From Marinicella pacifica (lineage in GTDB: Bacteria > Pseudomonadota > Gammaproteobacteria > Xanthomonadales > Marinicellaceae): 64,000 bases of DNA. Below the pieces are notes generated by a model, which was not told the DNA's origin, ran no database searches, and saw nothing but the letters and a program-made list of their open reading frames with translations. The first letter of the stretch is position 1. The number at the start of each line of letters is the position of its first letter. The position numbers and the translations under genes are program-made. Below are positions 7,562-17,968 of this stretch, one piece after another. The stretch lies in contig NZ_BMEO01000005.1 of NCBI RefSeq assembly GCF_014636635.1, positions 152,011 through 216,010 of the forward strand, written 5' to 3'.

Positions 7562-10096
7562 CTATTGGGTCAAAAAATTATTTGTTTTTTCAAAATAATG
7601 TTTCAAAGTCAACGCCGTCTTCGGTTCTTGTTGCCAAAATTGTTGCAACCACTTACGATTTTTCTCTTGTTCGATGTCCTGCAACATAGGTAACAGGTGT
7701 TGATAAATTTGAGGATAAGGTCGGTAATTGATGTTTTTTATACAACTTAAAAAATTTGAAACTGCTTCATCTCCATTTTGGTGAAATAGACGAGTCAATG
7801 CCTGTCCTAACTCAAAACGACAACGATTATCTGAGGCATGCTTGCTATTAATGTTATTCATGACCTGTTGAGCCAACCCGGTTTGGTTGTTAAGAAAATA
7901 CCACTCAACAAGAAATAAATGTAGGTTGTATAAAGCTTGGTCAGTTTCACTGTCTAACTGATGATAAGTCTCAATGGCTTGCTGGACTGAATCGATAGCA
8001 GCTGCCAAGTCACCCGCAAGGTACTGTGTTTGTCCCAAAGCCTCTAAATCAAAAGCCAATCCTAAAGTCGGCATGGCACTTTCAGACAGCGATACTTCTA
8101 GAGCCAATTGACGCTGCCGCACAGCCTCATCATAACGCTGCTGCTTGGTGAAAAAGAAGCCGTAATTAGCGTGATAGATTGAGCGAAAGCTGTGGTTATC
8201 CTTTCCTTCAGAAGCCAAATACGAAGCACACTTGTCAAAATATACTTGCGCAGTTTCAAAATCAGATTGGTGGGTAAAATAAACCGCCAAATCACTGTAA
8301 ATATCTACTTTATGATGCATGGGTTTATTCAATTGGTCCATCAGCGCCAAAGCAGATTCAGCTGCATTTCTGGCTTCCGATGAACGTTTGAGGTTCATTA
8401 ACGAATTGAACTGGCTTTGCACGATGCGCAAATGAAGTTCGCTGCCTTGTTCTGACAAATTCTTTAACGCCAAGGCCAACAATTCCACAGCCTCTTCATC
8501 ATTCTGTAAACGGGTGGCTGTTGTTGAAGTTCTGATTAACATCGACTGACAAGACTCATGTTCAGCGCCTAATTCATCCACGCAGTTAGGGTAGGCCTGC
8601 TCAAATGTGGCCAAAATGGTATCAAAATAGCCCAATGAAAACATACTGTGTAACAAAGTGTTCATTAATTCAAAACGTTGTTCTGGCATGTCTTTCAAGC
8701 CGTTTTTAACTTCATCAAAACCTTGCAACAGTAAGTCTTTGGCTGTGACTTCCACTTTACGGCCCTCAGGGTTGGCCTTGAGAAATACATTGGTCAATAA
8801 CTGAGTGACCTGTTTGGACTCAGCCGATTCTTTGATGGCCAGTTGCCGTTGTGTTTCTGCTTCATTCGCTAAATTCAAAGCATAAACCGTGGTTAAAAAC
8901 AACATCACGAATGCCACCGCCGCCACAGAGAAAACCGCCCTGTGCCTTTGCACCATTTTCCTGAAGGTGTACCAGGGGGTCGGTTTGCGCGCCATGATGG
9001 TTCTGTTGTGCAAATAATTCTTGATGTCTTCCGCAAAAGTCTCAACACTGACATACCGTTCCTTGGGTGACGGTGCCAATGCTTTGTGTAAGATGGTTTC
9101 GACGTCTCCCCGTAGTCGCTCATTGGCAATGGTTGACAGTTTCGGATAGATTGCATTGGTATTATCTGAATCGTTGGTGAATTTGCGAATCTTTCCTGAC
9201 ACAACGTTTTGATCTCTTTCCAAACCACTTTGACAGGGGTAAGGATGGTATCCTGTTAACAGTTCATAGGTCACCACAGCCAGACTGAACAAGTCACTTG
9301 CTGTTGACACGTGCTCTCCTTTGATTTGCTCCGGACTGGCGTAACTGCGGGTCATGATTTGTGTGGCGGTCTGCGCATGACTTTGCTCTTCATCCAGTAA
9401 TTTGCCAATCCCAAAATCCAATAATTTGACCTGGTTTTGCTCATTAACTAGAATGTTATTTGGCTTCAAGTCACGATGTAAAATCAACTGCTGGTGAGCA
9501 TATGAAACCGCTTCACAAATTTGTAAAACCAAGCCAAGACGAGCTCGAAGCCCCAGTTTTTTCTCAATACAATACGTTGCGATGTCCTTACCAGGTACAT
9601 ATTCCATCACCAGATAGGGTCGACCATCTTGGGCTGCACCACCATCTAACAATTGGGCAATATGGGGGTGATTAAGCTTCGCCAAAATCTGCCGTTCGTT
9701 TTCAAAGCGCTTGATCATGGATGCTTTGACTTGGAACTGAGAAATTTTGATGGCCACTTGTTTTTGATAACTGCCATCTGCACGCTCTGCCAAATAAACA
9801 TGCCCCATACCACCAGTACCCAAAGGCTTGATTAAACGATAGTTACCCAATTTTGGCATGGATTCCATTTGCAAACTGGCATCCTGTCGGTGCCAGTCTA
9901 CAGTCATATTTTGTATATTCTCCGGTAAATCATTGGTGTTGTCAGCCTGCAACATATTGGCCAACAGTTCAAATTGCTCAATCGTCAAGGCAGATGACTG
10001 CTTGATATTCTCAAGTTCATGTTGCTGAGCCTCGACACTCAGATCCATCAACTTTTCAAACCACTCATTGATTAAATGAAAATCTGTACCAGACAT
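7562..10096 (-). CDS. transmembrane Ser/Thr protein kinase with C-terminal TPR-like region
   Basis: An 844-residue Hanks-type kinase. Visible motifs: P-loop GTGGMG (93-98), VAIK lysine 117, helix-C Glu134, HRDLKPNN (catalytic Asp209), DFG (227-229) and SPEQ (activation segment end, about 254). One transmembrane helix spans about 387-407, so the kinase domain is cytoplasmic. The C-terminal ~430 residues are helical with TPR-like repeats. The N-terminal 80 residues are helical. It starts one base after the stop of the ECF sigma gene (10098-10643), so the two are probably co-transcribed, and the kinase may regulate that sigma factor or its regulon. This sigma/kinase pairing is frequent in Lysobacterales-type genomes. 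Substrates are unknown. Confidence 0.9.
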   Translation of the reverse strand: MSGTDFHLINEWFEKLMDLSVEAQQHELENIKQSSALTIEQFELLANMLQADNTNDLPENIQNMTVDWHRQDASLQMESMPKLGNYRLIKPLGTGGMGHVYLAERADGSYQKQVAIKISQFQVKASMIKRFENERQILAKLNHPHIAQLLDGGAAQDGRPYLVMEYVPGKDIATYCIEKKLGLRARLGLVLQICEAVSYAHQQLILHRDLKPNNILVNEQNQVKLLDFGIGKLLDEEQSHAQTATQIMTRSYASPEQIKGEHVSTASDLFSLAVVTYELLTGYHPYPCQSGLERDQNVVSGKIRKFTNDSDNTNAIYPKLSTIANERLRGDVETILHKALAPSPKERYVSVETFAEDIKNYLHNRTIMARKPTPWYTFRKMVQRHRAVFSVAAVAFVMLFLTTVYALNLANEAETQRQLAIKESAESKQVTQLLTNVFLKANPEGRKVEVTAKDLLLQGFDEVKNGLKDMPEQRFELMNTLLHSMFSLGYFDTILATFEQAYPNCVDELGAEHESCQSMLIRTSTTATRLQNDEEAVELLALALKNLSEQGSELHLRIVQSQFNSLMNLKRSSEARNAAESALALMDQLNKPMHHKVDIYSDLAVYFTHQSDFETAQVYFDKCASYLASEGKDNHSFRSIYHANYGFFFTKQQRYDEAVRQRQLALEVSLSESAMPTLGLAFDLEALGQTQYLAGDLAAAIDSVQQAIETYHQLDSETDQALYNLHLFLVEWYFLNNQTGLAQQVMNNINSKHASDNRCRFELGQALTRLFHQNGDEAVSNFLSCIKNINYRPYPQIYQHLLPMLQDIEQEKNRKWLQQFWQQEPKTALTLKHYFEKTNNFLTQ

Positions 10097-10097
10097 G

Positions 10098-10643
10098 TCA
10101 AGATATTTGCGTTTTCAAGAAAGCGCGTGCTGTTCTCAAAGACCTTTTGATGGTACTTTCTGAAACTTCAAAACTATTGGCTAATTCGATATAGCTCAAT
10201 CCACCATAAAACCGCATCACCACCAGTTTTTCCAGCTCTGGATCCATTTGCGCTAATTTCTCCATTGCTTTGTCCATGGCCAATAATTGACTCAACCCCA
10301 TATGCTCAGAATTGTCACTGTCCTCAACTTGCGTTATACCCACTTGCTGCAATCCTCCACCATGTTTTTCCGCATTTTTCTTGCGCGCATAATCGATCAC
10401 AGTGTTGCGCATGATTTGTGACATCAACGCATAAAAATGGCCTCTTGATTGAAAATGTAAGGATTGTTTTTGATAAATTTTAAGGACCGCCTCATGAACC
10501 ACGGCATTGGTGTCCAAGGTCGCATTTTTACGCCCCGATCGCAGGGCATGCCGCGCTAACGTCTGTAGCTCTTGATACAGTTCAGGCGGTACTTCTAACA
10601 ACTGTTTGTTGTTGATGATTTTGGTTAATGATTCTTCGGCCAC
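10098..10643 (-). CDS. ECF-type RNA polymerase sigma factor
   Basis: A 181-residue sigma-70 factor of the extracytoplasmic function type, resembling the TIGR02999 group. Region 2 includes NAVVHEAVLKIY, HFYALMSQIMRNTVIDYARKK (promoter -10 recognition), and region 4 includes LEKLVVMRFYGGLSYIELA with helix-turn-helix VSESTIKRSLRTARAFL for -35 binding. There is no anti-sigma gene beside it. Instead a Ser/Thr kinase follows one base downstream, suggesting phosphorylation or scaffold-based control. The ATG at 10643 gives the expected family length. An autoregulated promoter is likely but I could not identify one. Confidence 0.9.
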   Translation of the reverse strand: MAEESLTKIINNKQLLEVPPELYQELQTLARHALRSGRKNATLDTNAVVHEAVLKIYQKQSLHFQSRGHFYALMSQIMRNTVIDYARKKNAEKHGGGLQQVGITQVEDSDNSEHMGLSQLLAMDKAMEKLAQMDPELEKLVVMRFYGGLSYIELANSFEVSESTIKRSLRTARAFLKTQIS

Positions 10644-10737
10644 AATCTCTCTAGGAAATCAGTTAATAAATTTTACCACATTGATTAAAATTGATGACAA
10701 CATTCATTAATTTGGGCCAATTGTCACAAATAATTAC

Positions 10738-11511
10738 CTATGGCTGGGATACCAGAATGGCATGCTCCAGCTTGAGACTTTCACCCAGAAAGTTTTTGAC
10801 GTTGGTCACTTGGGTGTCATACACTGCTATTTGGTATTGCAATTTATTCAACATATCAGGTTCAGAACGAAGCATGGCGGCTGTTTCACTGATTAACTCT
10901 TGAGCCAAGTCCAATTGGCAGGTTTCAGGCAGTTTTGCACCAAAAATGTTTGCCACCTCAATAACAACATCACCACAAGCCTGCTTTATCGCATCCTGAA
11001 TGGCTATGGGCATCAAGCCCCTGATGTATTCACGATAAGGTGCCACTTGTGTGATAAATTTATTGGTCGCAAAATCCTCTGAATAATAAGCAAAAATCTT
11101 GCTCTTAAGCGAATCACTTTTTATTAAGTTGACCTGCCCGGTACTCTGCATTTCATTGTAAGTGGCGCGATTACTCCAAATACCATTTACCTGACTGGCT
11201 TGATAAGCCCCAATAACAAACTGCTCATCACTGACTGCATTTTCATCATTTAAGGCATCAACTGCCCTCATCGCGTATTTCCTGACTACAGTTTGATAAG
11301 CCAATTCAGCGTTCAATACTTCTTGGTCATATTTTAAGTCAGCTTGTAATCGTTTCAACAAAACACTGGCTTGTTTTTCACCAGCCAGTTGTTCGTTCCA
11401 ATTGGATACCTGAATGCCGATAAAAACTCCAATAACAACAATCAAAAAATCTATAAAAACCGCAAACCAGTTCTGGTTTTTGATGTGTTTTGTTACGCTT
11501 CGCAATCGCAT
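10738..11511 (-). CDS. single-pass membrane protein, DUF6090-like
   Basis: A 257-residue protein of unknown function. The N-terminus reads HIKNQNWFAVFIDFLIVVIG, a transmembrane helix (about 17-36) followed by FIGIQVSNWNE, the signature start of a group of DUF6090-like proteins. The rest is a helical soluble domain with conserved-looking NRATYNEMQSTGQ and LIKSDSL segments. Orientation puts most of it outside or inside the membrane with equal uncertainty. It lies upstream of the sigma factor gene with a 94-base gap and may be a separate transcript. I assign no function; the family name is from recollection of the N-terminal pattern. Confidence 0.75.
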   Translation of the reverse strand: MRLRSVTKHIKNQNWFAVFIDFLIVVIGVFIGIQVSNWNEQLAGEKQASVLLKRLQADLKYDQEVLNAELAYQTVVRKYAMRAVDALNDENAVSDEQFVIGAYQASQVNGIWSNRATYNEMQSTGQVNLIKSDSLKSKIFAYYSEDFATNKFITQVAPYREYIRGLMPIAIQDAIKQACGDVVIEVANIFGAKLPETCQLDLAQELISETAAMLRSEPDMLNKLQYQIAVYDTQVTNVKNFLGESLKLEHAILVSQP

Positions 11512-11657
11512 TGAACTCCCCCTATTCTTATCAGTTAATAATAAGTGATGTTGACATTGGTTTCAATCGGAAAGCGTCTAAGTACTTTTTTATATTTGAC
11601 CAGCCAGACTCCTTATCTCAAAATAATTAAAACAGCAAAAATGTCAATCAGGTGGAT

Positions 11658-13853
11658 TTAGCTTTTAGATTCTAACCACTGGGATGCTTCTGCCTTTTGT
11701 TGTGCTATGCGCTTATTGTAAACTTCTAAAAACTGCAGTGTTCTGGGTAGTTTCATCACCTCATCTAACATGGGAAAATGACGGCCTTGCCAAAAACCTC
11801 TGATGTCACCGGATTTAAACTGTTGTTCAAATAAAACAGCTGCAGCAACAGCATCACCTTCCACCGCATGAATCATGGCTTGTTTATACATATTCATTTG
11901 TGCAGGGTATTCATCAAAATATGTTTTCAGTTGTTGTAGTAAGGAATCAGCAGATTGAGCATTTCCTTGTTGCTGCCACATCCAAATCAATTGAATGGTA
12001 CTGTCAAAATTTTCAGCATTAATTTCGTAGCCTTCTTGCGTATCTGCTGGATATAAATCAAGCAACCCTTCTATCGCCATATCAAAATTACCAGCTAACA
12101 TTTGATAAAACGCCCATTCATCACGAAATTTAAAATCATCCACTTTCGAATTCAAATGAGCTTCAATATGTTCTACAGCTTTTTGATACGCTGATTGGTA
12201 TAAATCTATTTCAATTTGCGCATACAACAAGCCCTCTAATTCTGGTGCTTTTAAAGCAATTTGATCTGCAATATTCTGTGCTTCATCAGGCATATCTAAG
12301 TTCAACAGTATGCTGATTAGCTCTGTTTGTCTGGAAAAATTTCCTGGGTCCATCTCAACTGAACGCATTTGCCACTTTAACGCTTCAACAAAATCTCCAC
12401 GAGCTGCAAATATGGTTGCTTTTCCATTGGGTCCGCCTGAATAATCGGGAAACAATTCTATGATGCGGTCAAACTGCTGACTGGCATCATCCAATTGATT
12501 ATTTTCAATCAGTTTATAACCAATGTTGGATTGAATCACTGGCGACAGAGGGTCCAGTTCCGCTGCTTTACGATACAATTCCAATGACTTCTTTTTTTCA
12601 CCAAGGCGGTCTGCCAAATTACCATACCAATGGTAAGCTGTTGCATAATTCGGGTTTAACTCAATCGCATATTCAAATTGTTCTTTGGCTTCTTTTAGCT
12701 GCATTTTTTCATGCAAATAGTTGGCCTTACTGGTATGCGCTTCAGCCAGCATGGAATCCAGTGACAATGCTTTTTGAATCAAAGGCTCACCTCGAAGGAA
12801 CATTTCCTGACTGCTCAAGTTGCTGTAATCATTAAGTAAACTCAAGACATCTGCTTGACCCACATAAGCCAGTGCATAATTAGGATCGAGTTCACTGGCT
12901 TTTTCAAATAAAGCCAGGGACTCTTCCAAAGCCGTACTGCTGCGGGTTAACATGCGTTGTCTACCTGCTAAATAGGCGTTATAGGCATCTAGGTTTTCAG
13001 TTTGGCTCTTATTAAGTGATTTAATTTCCTGGTCTGTTAACTTTGCCCGCATTGTTTCCGCAATTTGCTCAGCAATTTCTGTTTGGATTTGAAAAATATT
13101 TTGCGCGGTCAACTCACGATCAAAGGCTTGTGCCCACAATTGATTTTCTGAATTGGCTTCAATCAACTTAACATTTAACCTCACCTGGTTGCCTGACCTT
13201 TGTACACCACCTTCAAGCACATGTGAAACATTTAATTCTGCTGCAATATCCCTCACAGAACGACCTGAGTCTTTGTAAGGCAAAACCGAGGTTCGAGAAA
13301 TCACTTTTAACGCGGATATTCTGGAAAGCTGCGTAATTAAATCATCGTGGATACCAACTGTAAACGGTAAGTTGTCCTTGGAATTGGCTATGTTGGTAAA
13401 AGGCAGAACTGCCAGTGATTTATCAGTTACAGGGTTTTCAATCGGTGTTGCCTGTTTGTTTCCATTGTCATTGATTGTGGACAGACTTGATGATTCATCT
13501 GCAGTTGGCTCATCACTCCAGTGTTGCCACAAACTCATGATGCCAACAATCACCAAAACCACCATGGTCACATAGTCTAGTTTTTTTGCTTTCTCACGAT
13601 CTTGTCTTTCGTTGACCTCAACATCTTTATCACGTTTTATGCCTTCAGGCGTGAGTTCAAATGCCCATGCAAAAAGGATGGTTGGAATCAGACCAAGTAA
13701 AACCAATGCCAGCAACAATCGATTGGCACTGGCTTCCAACTCCAAAGCCTCAAAGACCACGTCACCAACTTGTAACAACAGCCAGCCAATTACCACATAG
13801 GCCGCAGTGACTCGAAATACATTACGACGTTTTAATTCTGCCAATAAACTCAT
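11658..13853 (-). CDS. membrane TolB-like/TPR signalling protein
   Basis: A 731-residue protein. The N-terminus (LLAELKRRNVFRVTAAYVVI) begins a two-helix membrane module, with helices near residues 17-35 and 43-63, as found in many TPR proteins beside adenylate cyclases or CadC-like regulators. A FlgO/TolB-like domain follows (SLAVLPFTNIAN, then LKVISRTSVLPYKD, VSHVLEGGVQRSGNQVRL), then a long series of TPR helices (for example ANYLHEKMQLKEAKEQFEYA, YHWYGNLADRLGEKKKS). No catalytic domain or DNA-binding motif is visible, so it is probably a membrane scaffold or sensor. It lies upstream of the DUF6090-like gene in the same direction, in a signalling cluster. Confidence 0.85.
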   Translation of the reverse strand: MSLLAELKRRNVFRVTAAYVVIGWLLLQVGDVVFEALELEASANRLLLALVLLGLIPTILFAWAFELTPEGIKRDKDVEVNERQDREKAKKLDYVTMVVLVIVGIMSLWQHWSDEPTADESSSLSTINDNGNKQATPIENPVTDKSLAVLPFTNIANSKDNLPFTVGIHDDLITQLSRISALKVISRTSVLPYKDSGRSVRDIAAELNVSHVLEGGVQRSGNQVRLNVKLIEANSENQLWAQAFDRELTAQNIFQIQTEIAEQIAETMRAKLTDQEIKSLNKSQTENLDAYNAYLAGRQRMLTRSSTALEESLALFEKASELDPNYALAYVGQADVLSLLNDYSNLSSQEMFLRGEPLIQKALSLDSMLAEAHTSKANYLHEKMQLKEAKEQFEYAIELNPNYATAYHWYGNLADRLGEKKKSLELYRKAAELDPLSPVIQSNIGYKLIENNQLDDASQQFDRIIELFPDYSGGPNGKATIFAARGDFVEALKWQMRSVEMDPGNFSRQTELISILLNLDMPDEAQNIADQIALKAPELEGLLYAQIEIDLYQSAYQKAVEHIEAHLNSKVDDFKFRDEWAFYQMLAGNFDMAIEGLLDLYPADTQEGYEINAENFDSTIQLIWMWQQQGNAQSADSLLQQLKTYFDEYPAQMNMYKQAMIHAVEGDAVAAAVLFEQQFKSGDIRGFWQGRHFPMLDEVMKLPRTLQFLEVYNKRIAQQKAEASQWLESKS

Positions 13854-13980
13854 ACATTCATTTTATGTGTATTGCTGCTAACTTTTCAATCTTTACAGAC
13901 AGCATTAAAACTCGCCATTTACAATGAATCTGAAAATGCAATTAATTCAGAAACCAGTAACAATTATCAGTTGATGTCAG

Positions 13981-16065
13981 TTAATTTTTCACCAACTGCG
14001 ATAAATCTGCAATTGAGCCCGTTAAACGACTTACCTGGGCCAGTTGGGTCAGGCGATTCAGACGAATGGTTGCATCATCTACATTGACCATCACACCCTC
14101 AAAATAGGCGTCTAAAGGTTCTGCCAATGTGGCCAATAACCGATAAGCTTCGCCATATTTTTTATCCGCCACCAACTGTTTAAATTCTGAGTTCATGGAA
14201 TCTATCTGATTAAAAAGCTGAGACTCCAGCGCAGACTCAAACAACTCAGGATTAACAGTTTGCTCATACAGATTTTCTTTGGTTTGGGCTTTTGCCACAA
14301 TATTGGTGGCCCGCTTATTGGCTTCAATCAGAGATTTTGCATAATCCTGCTGTTTAAAATCTTCGGTGGCTTTTATGCGCTCGTCTAAATCAGAAAGCAC
14401 TGAAGCATCAAGTGTGCTGGCTGCATTAAAAACATCGATTGAAACACCGTTATTAGTATAGTAGTGACGCAATCGATTTTTAAAAAATATTCGTGCGCTT
14501 GATTTGGCTTCATCCAATGAAATTTTTGAATATTTTTGATAAGCAATAATACTCTGATTCATCAAATCATCATAACTGACCGCCAGATCTTTATCACGCA
14601 AGATACTGATAATTCCCAACGCTGCCCGTCTTAAAGCAAACGGATCTTTTGAGCCGGAGGGTTTTTTACCCACCGCGAAAATCCCCACAAGAGTATCCAT
14701 TTTATCGGCCAGTGCCAGTGCCTGTCCCAGCGCATTTTCAGGTAAATGATCACCGCTAAAGCGCGGCAAATACTGATCGCGAATGGCCATGGCAACGTCT
14801 TTATCCTCTCCCTGATCGGTGGCATAATAGCCACCCATCAGGCCCTGTAATTCCGGAAATTCACCGACCATATCCGACATCAAATCACACTTCATCAGTT
14901 CAGCAGCGCGCTCACCTTGTGTCATGCGGAAGCCCATTTTCGGTGCCAGCCAGTCCATGATGTGTTTTATCCGCTGTGTTTTATCTGTATAAGAACCCAA
15001 TGATTTTTCAAAAGTCATTTTGGCCAATAAAGGTAAATTATCCGCAAGCGGTCGGGCTTTATCTTTGTTCCAGAAAAATTCCGCATCTGCCAGTCGCGGA
15101 GTGATGACTTTTTCAAAACCTTTTTTCACCAGTTCAGGCTGCTTCGAATCAATGTTGGCAAAGGCCACAAAATGCGGCATCAATTCACCTTCTATATTTT
15201 CAATCGGGAAATATTTTTGATGGGATTCCATTGAGGATATCAGGGCTTCGCGCGGCACTTTTAAAAAAGATGCATCAAAATCACCTAAAACAGCCACCGG
15301 TTTTTCAACAATGCTCGCCACTTCCTGCAATAAATCCGCGTTGATAAGAGCCTGTCCGCTGACTTTCTGAGCGACTGCCTCGGCCTGTTGCTGAATCAGT
15401 TGTTCACGCTCTAAATGATCCACCATCACATCGGCTTTTTGTAAGAGGGCTTTGTAATCCAAAGCATTGTCAATGCTCAGCCAGTCATTATGATGAAAAC
15501 GATGACCACGGGTTTTGCGGCCGCTTTCATGGCCGAATAATGACATGGGAATAATGTCTTTGTCTTTCAATAACAGCAGCCAGTGCACCGGCCGGATAAA
15601 AGAATAATCATGATTACCCCAGCGCATGGGTTTGGGAATGGGTAATTGCTTAATGGATTGTTCAATCATACCCGGCAACACATCGTTTATATTCAAGCCT
15701 TTTTCCACCACCTGATAAACTAAATACTCGCCTTTGTCGGTTTTAACCGTATCTAAATCCTTAACTTCAGCACCCACGGATTTGGCAAATCCGATGGCCG
15801 CCGGTTTGGGTTCGCCGGCATCATCATAAGCCACCGCCACTGAGGGACCACGTTTCTCGACCGTTTTATCAGCCAGTTGCTCACTGACATCACGCAGCAA
15901 AAAGGCCAATCGCCGTGGTGATGCAAACCACCTGGAATCCTCAGCAAAAGCAAAGCCCTGTTCGTTTAACTGGTCACAAACACCTTCAAATAGAGCCTTT
16001 GACAACCCATACAAAGCTTTTGGCGGCAATTCCTCACAACCCAATTCAAATAAAATATCTGCCAT
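13981..16065 (-). CDS. glyS: glycyl-tRNA synthetase beta subunit
   Basis: A 694-residue subunit of the bacterial alpha2beta2 glycyl-tRNA synthetase, which charges tRNA-Gly. The start MADILFELGCEELPPKAL is the family hallmark. The central segment contains VPREALISSMESHQKYFP, a strongly conserved GlyS motif, and the HD-like region ADKMDTLVGIF followed by GSKDPFALRRAALGI. The C-terminus is an anticodon-binding (DALR-like) helical domain ending VDDATIRLNRLTQLAQVS. The length matches the E. coli protein (689). It follows glyQ with only 2 bases between stop and start, so the two subunits are co-translated in one operon. Confidence 0.98.
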   Translation of the reverse strand: MADILFELGCEELPPKALYGLSKALFEGVCDQLNEQGFAFAEDSRWFASPRRLAFLLRDVSEQLADKTVEKRGPSVAVAYDDAGEPKPAAIGFAKSVGAEVKDLDTVKTDKGEYLVYQVVEKGLNINDVLPGMIEQSIKQLPIPKPMRWGNHDYSFIRPVHWLLLLKDKDIIPMSLFGHESGRKTRGHRFHHNDWLSIDNALDYKALLQKADVMVDHLEREQLIQQQAEAVAQKVSGQALINADLLQEVASIVEKPVAVLGDFDASFLKVPREALISSMESHQKYFPIENIEGELMPHFVAFANIDSKQPELVKKGFEKVITPRLADAEFFWNKDKARPLADNLPLLAKMTFEKSLGSYTDKTQRIKHIMDWLAPKMGFRMTQGERAAELMKCDLMSDMVGEFPELQGLMGGYYATDQGEDKDVAMAIRDQYLPRFSGDHLPENALGQALALADKMDTLVGIFAVGKKPSGSKDPFALRRAALGIISILRDKDLAVSYDDLMNQSIIAYQKYSKISLDEAKSSARIFFKNRLRHYYTNNGVSIDVFNAASTLDASVLSDLDERIKATEDFKQQDYAKSLIEANKRATNIVAKAQTKENLYEQTVNPELFESALESQLFNQIDSMNSEFKQLVADKKYGEAYRLLATLAEPLDAYFEGVMVNVDDATIRLNRLTQLAQVSRLTGSIADLSQLVKN

Positions 16066-16067
16066 GA

Positions 16068-16988
16068 TTATGCCTCCTTGTGTGGTTGATGAATGTCTTT
16101 ACAGCCTGGAAAATCCAAAGCTTCACGAGATTGGTAGTACATCGTTGCCACCGACTTTGACATATTACGAACCCTTAAAATAAACTGCTGCCGCTCAGTC
16201 ACGCTGATGGCTTTGCGCGCATCCAGTAAATTAAAGGTATGCGACGCTTTCAGCGCTTGCTCATAAGCCGGCAAGGGTAATTGCTCATCAATTAATGCCA
16301 GGCACATTTTTTCAGCCTGATCAAAGGCCTGAAATAAGGCCGGCACATCCGCATGCTCAAAATTATAGGACGATTGTTCCACTTCATTCTGGTGAAAAAC
16401 ATCCCCGTAAGTCACTGTACCATTGGGCGTTTGTGCCCAAATCAGATCGTATATCGATTGTTTGTTCTGCAGGTACATCGCCAGACGTTCCAGACCATAG
16501 GTGATTTCTCCCATCACCGGTTTGCACGATAAACCGCCGACCTGTTGGAAATAAGTAAACTGCGTGACTTCCATGCCATTGAGCCACACTTCCCAGCCCA
16601 GACCCCATGCGCCTAAAGTCGGTGATTCCCAGTTATCTTCAATAAACCGGATATCATGCACCAGGGTATCGATGCCAATGGCTTTTAAAGAGTCTAAATA
16701 TAATTCCTGAAAATTATCAGGCGATGGTTTCAATACCACCTGGAACTGGTAATAATGCTGCAGACGATTTGGGTTATCACCATAACGCCCGTCCGTCGGC
16801 CGCCGGCTCGGCTGCACATAGGCACTGTTCCACGGCTCAGGACCAATGGCCCGTAAAAAGGTCGCCGGATGAAAGGTACCCGCGCCCACTTCTAAATCCA
16901 AAGGTTGCACCACCACACAACCATTTTCAGCCCAAAACTGCTGTAAACGAAGTATTAAATCCTGAAATGTCAGTACTTGTTTGTCCAT
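16068..16988 (-). CDS. glyQ: glycyl-tRNA synthetase alpha subunit
   Basis: A 306-residue catalytic subunit of class II glycyl-tRNA synthetase. Recognisable family segments include [58 protein letters not shown] and [12 protein letters not shown], which form motif 2 and the adenylation site. It works with glyS immediately downstream. A TATAAT-type -10 on the minus strand (plus-strand positions 17018-17023) lies about 30 bases before the ATG at 16988. No T-box or leader is evident, as expected outside Gram-positives. Confidence 0.98.
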   Translation of the reverse strand: MDKQVLTFQDLILRLQQFWAENGCVVVQPLDLEVGAGTFHPATFLRAIGPEPWNSAYVQPSRRPTDGRYGDNPNRLQHYYQFQVVLKPSPDNFQELYLDSLKAIGIDTLVHDIRFIEDNWESPTLGAWGLGWEVWLNGMEVTQFTYFQQVGGLSCKPVMGEITYGLERLAMYLQNKQSIYDLIWAQTPNGTVTYGDVFHQNEVEQSSYNFEHADVPALFQAFDQAEKMCLALIDEQLPLPAYEQALKASHTFNLLDARKAISVTERQQFILRVRNMSKSVATMYYQSREALDFPGCKDIHQPHKEA

Positions 16989-17290
16989 TAGAGAACCTGA
17001 GCATAAAAGAACGGCATATTATAATTGAATACACCAAAGACTTCATTTGTTTTAACCCCCACAATCACCCTAACCCTCGACCTATTCGGGCTTGACCCGG
17101 ACACCCAGTATGCAACAGTCTAAGGACAATATAAGACAAGTCCGTAAGGCATTGCTCAGTTTTTATTCAGCGCTTCCATGCGCTTCACACCTTCGCGGCT
17201 TATGTGAAAATTCATTCCAGATGAATTACTCTGACGCAGAAATTCAGGATTTCAGATATTTTTACTTAATTCACGACTTATGCAGAGGTC
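16989..17290. other. 302-bp intergenic region
   Basis: Apart from the likely glyQ -10 box (17018-17023, minus strand) I see nothing supported here. Short openings on the plus strand lack ribosome binding sites and have compositionally odd products, so they are not called. Confidence 0.4.
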
Positions 17291-17968
17291 TCATTGTATA
17301 AGATCCACTTGTTTTATAGCGGTATCTGTTTGCAGTCCAAAATGCCCCAGATAGTAGTTGTAACTGGCCGTCTCACTCCAAATGGATGAAGAATGTATTC
17401 CACCCACGGTGCATCCGCCGTAACAGACTATTTGGTCATTCCAGGATTTGATGGAATACACCTGATGGGCGAAGCTTTTATTGTAAATACTGTTCAAAAA
17501 AGGACTTCCAACAGACAATCCCCAGTATCCACAAGTTGAGGTCCAAACATTGTAAGGGTAGTAGCCACAACTTTTTAAACCTCGAACAGCCCCGGCAATC
17601 CCGACAAAATCATTCACATCATTTTCAAGACCGAGCGCGATGATTTGCTTTATCGCCAAACTAACACCCATCGAATGGCCAATCACATCGACGTGTCCGC
17701 TACACGAGCTGGCATACGCATCCAATATCGCATTTCTGACAGGCACTTCCTCAGTCCCTGAATGGTTGTTACAGGCCACGCAAGCACTGCCCCAATTGGG
17801 TCGATAAATTTCTGAACCCGAATAACCTCGATTAAGTAACTCAGCGTATGTATTGTTCCAATCTGATGAGCTACCACCATTTCCGTGAACCAACACAACA
17901 GCATCGCGACAAGCCGCAGAAGCGGTCACTGTCACCATTATCAACAACAAAATTTGGATGATTTTCAT
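17291..17968 (-). CDS. secreted lipase/esterase, alpha/beta hydrolase
   Basis: A 225-residue exported hydrolase. The signal peptide is MKIIQILLLIMVTVTASAA. The oxyanion-hole stretch VVLVHGNGGSSSDW (about 24-37) and nucleophile elbow GHSMG (Ser99) are class 2 lipase-like. Likely acid and base residues are Asp in SIKSWNDQIV and the His in YYLGHFGL near the end. There are many Cys (for example SACVACNN, SCGYY, CYGGC), suggesting disulfides and periplasmic or extracellular location. Small size fits the LipA/EstA group of Bacillus-type lipases. Acyl-chain preference is not predictable. It is monocistronic, with about 400 non-coding bases upstream. Confidence 0.85.
   Translation of the reverse strand: MKIIQILLLIMVTVTASAACRDAVVLVHGNGGSSSDWNNTYAELLNRGYSGSEIYRPNWGSACVACNNHSGTEEVPVRNAILDAYASSCSGHVDVIGHSMGVSLAIKQIIALGLENDVNDFVGIAGAVRGLKSCGYYPYNVWTSTCGYWGLSVGSPFLNSIYNKSFAHQVYSIKSWNDQIVCYGGCTVGGIHSSSIWSETASYNYYLGHFGLQTDTAIKQVDLIQ

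Noticed and set aside
16989-17301. Short plus-strand frames near 17092 and 16724
   Set aside because: No ribosome binding site; one overlaps glyQ antisense; product compositions look random.
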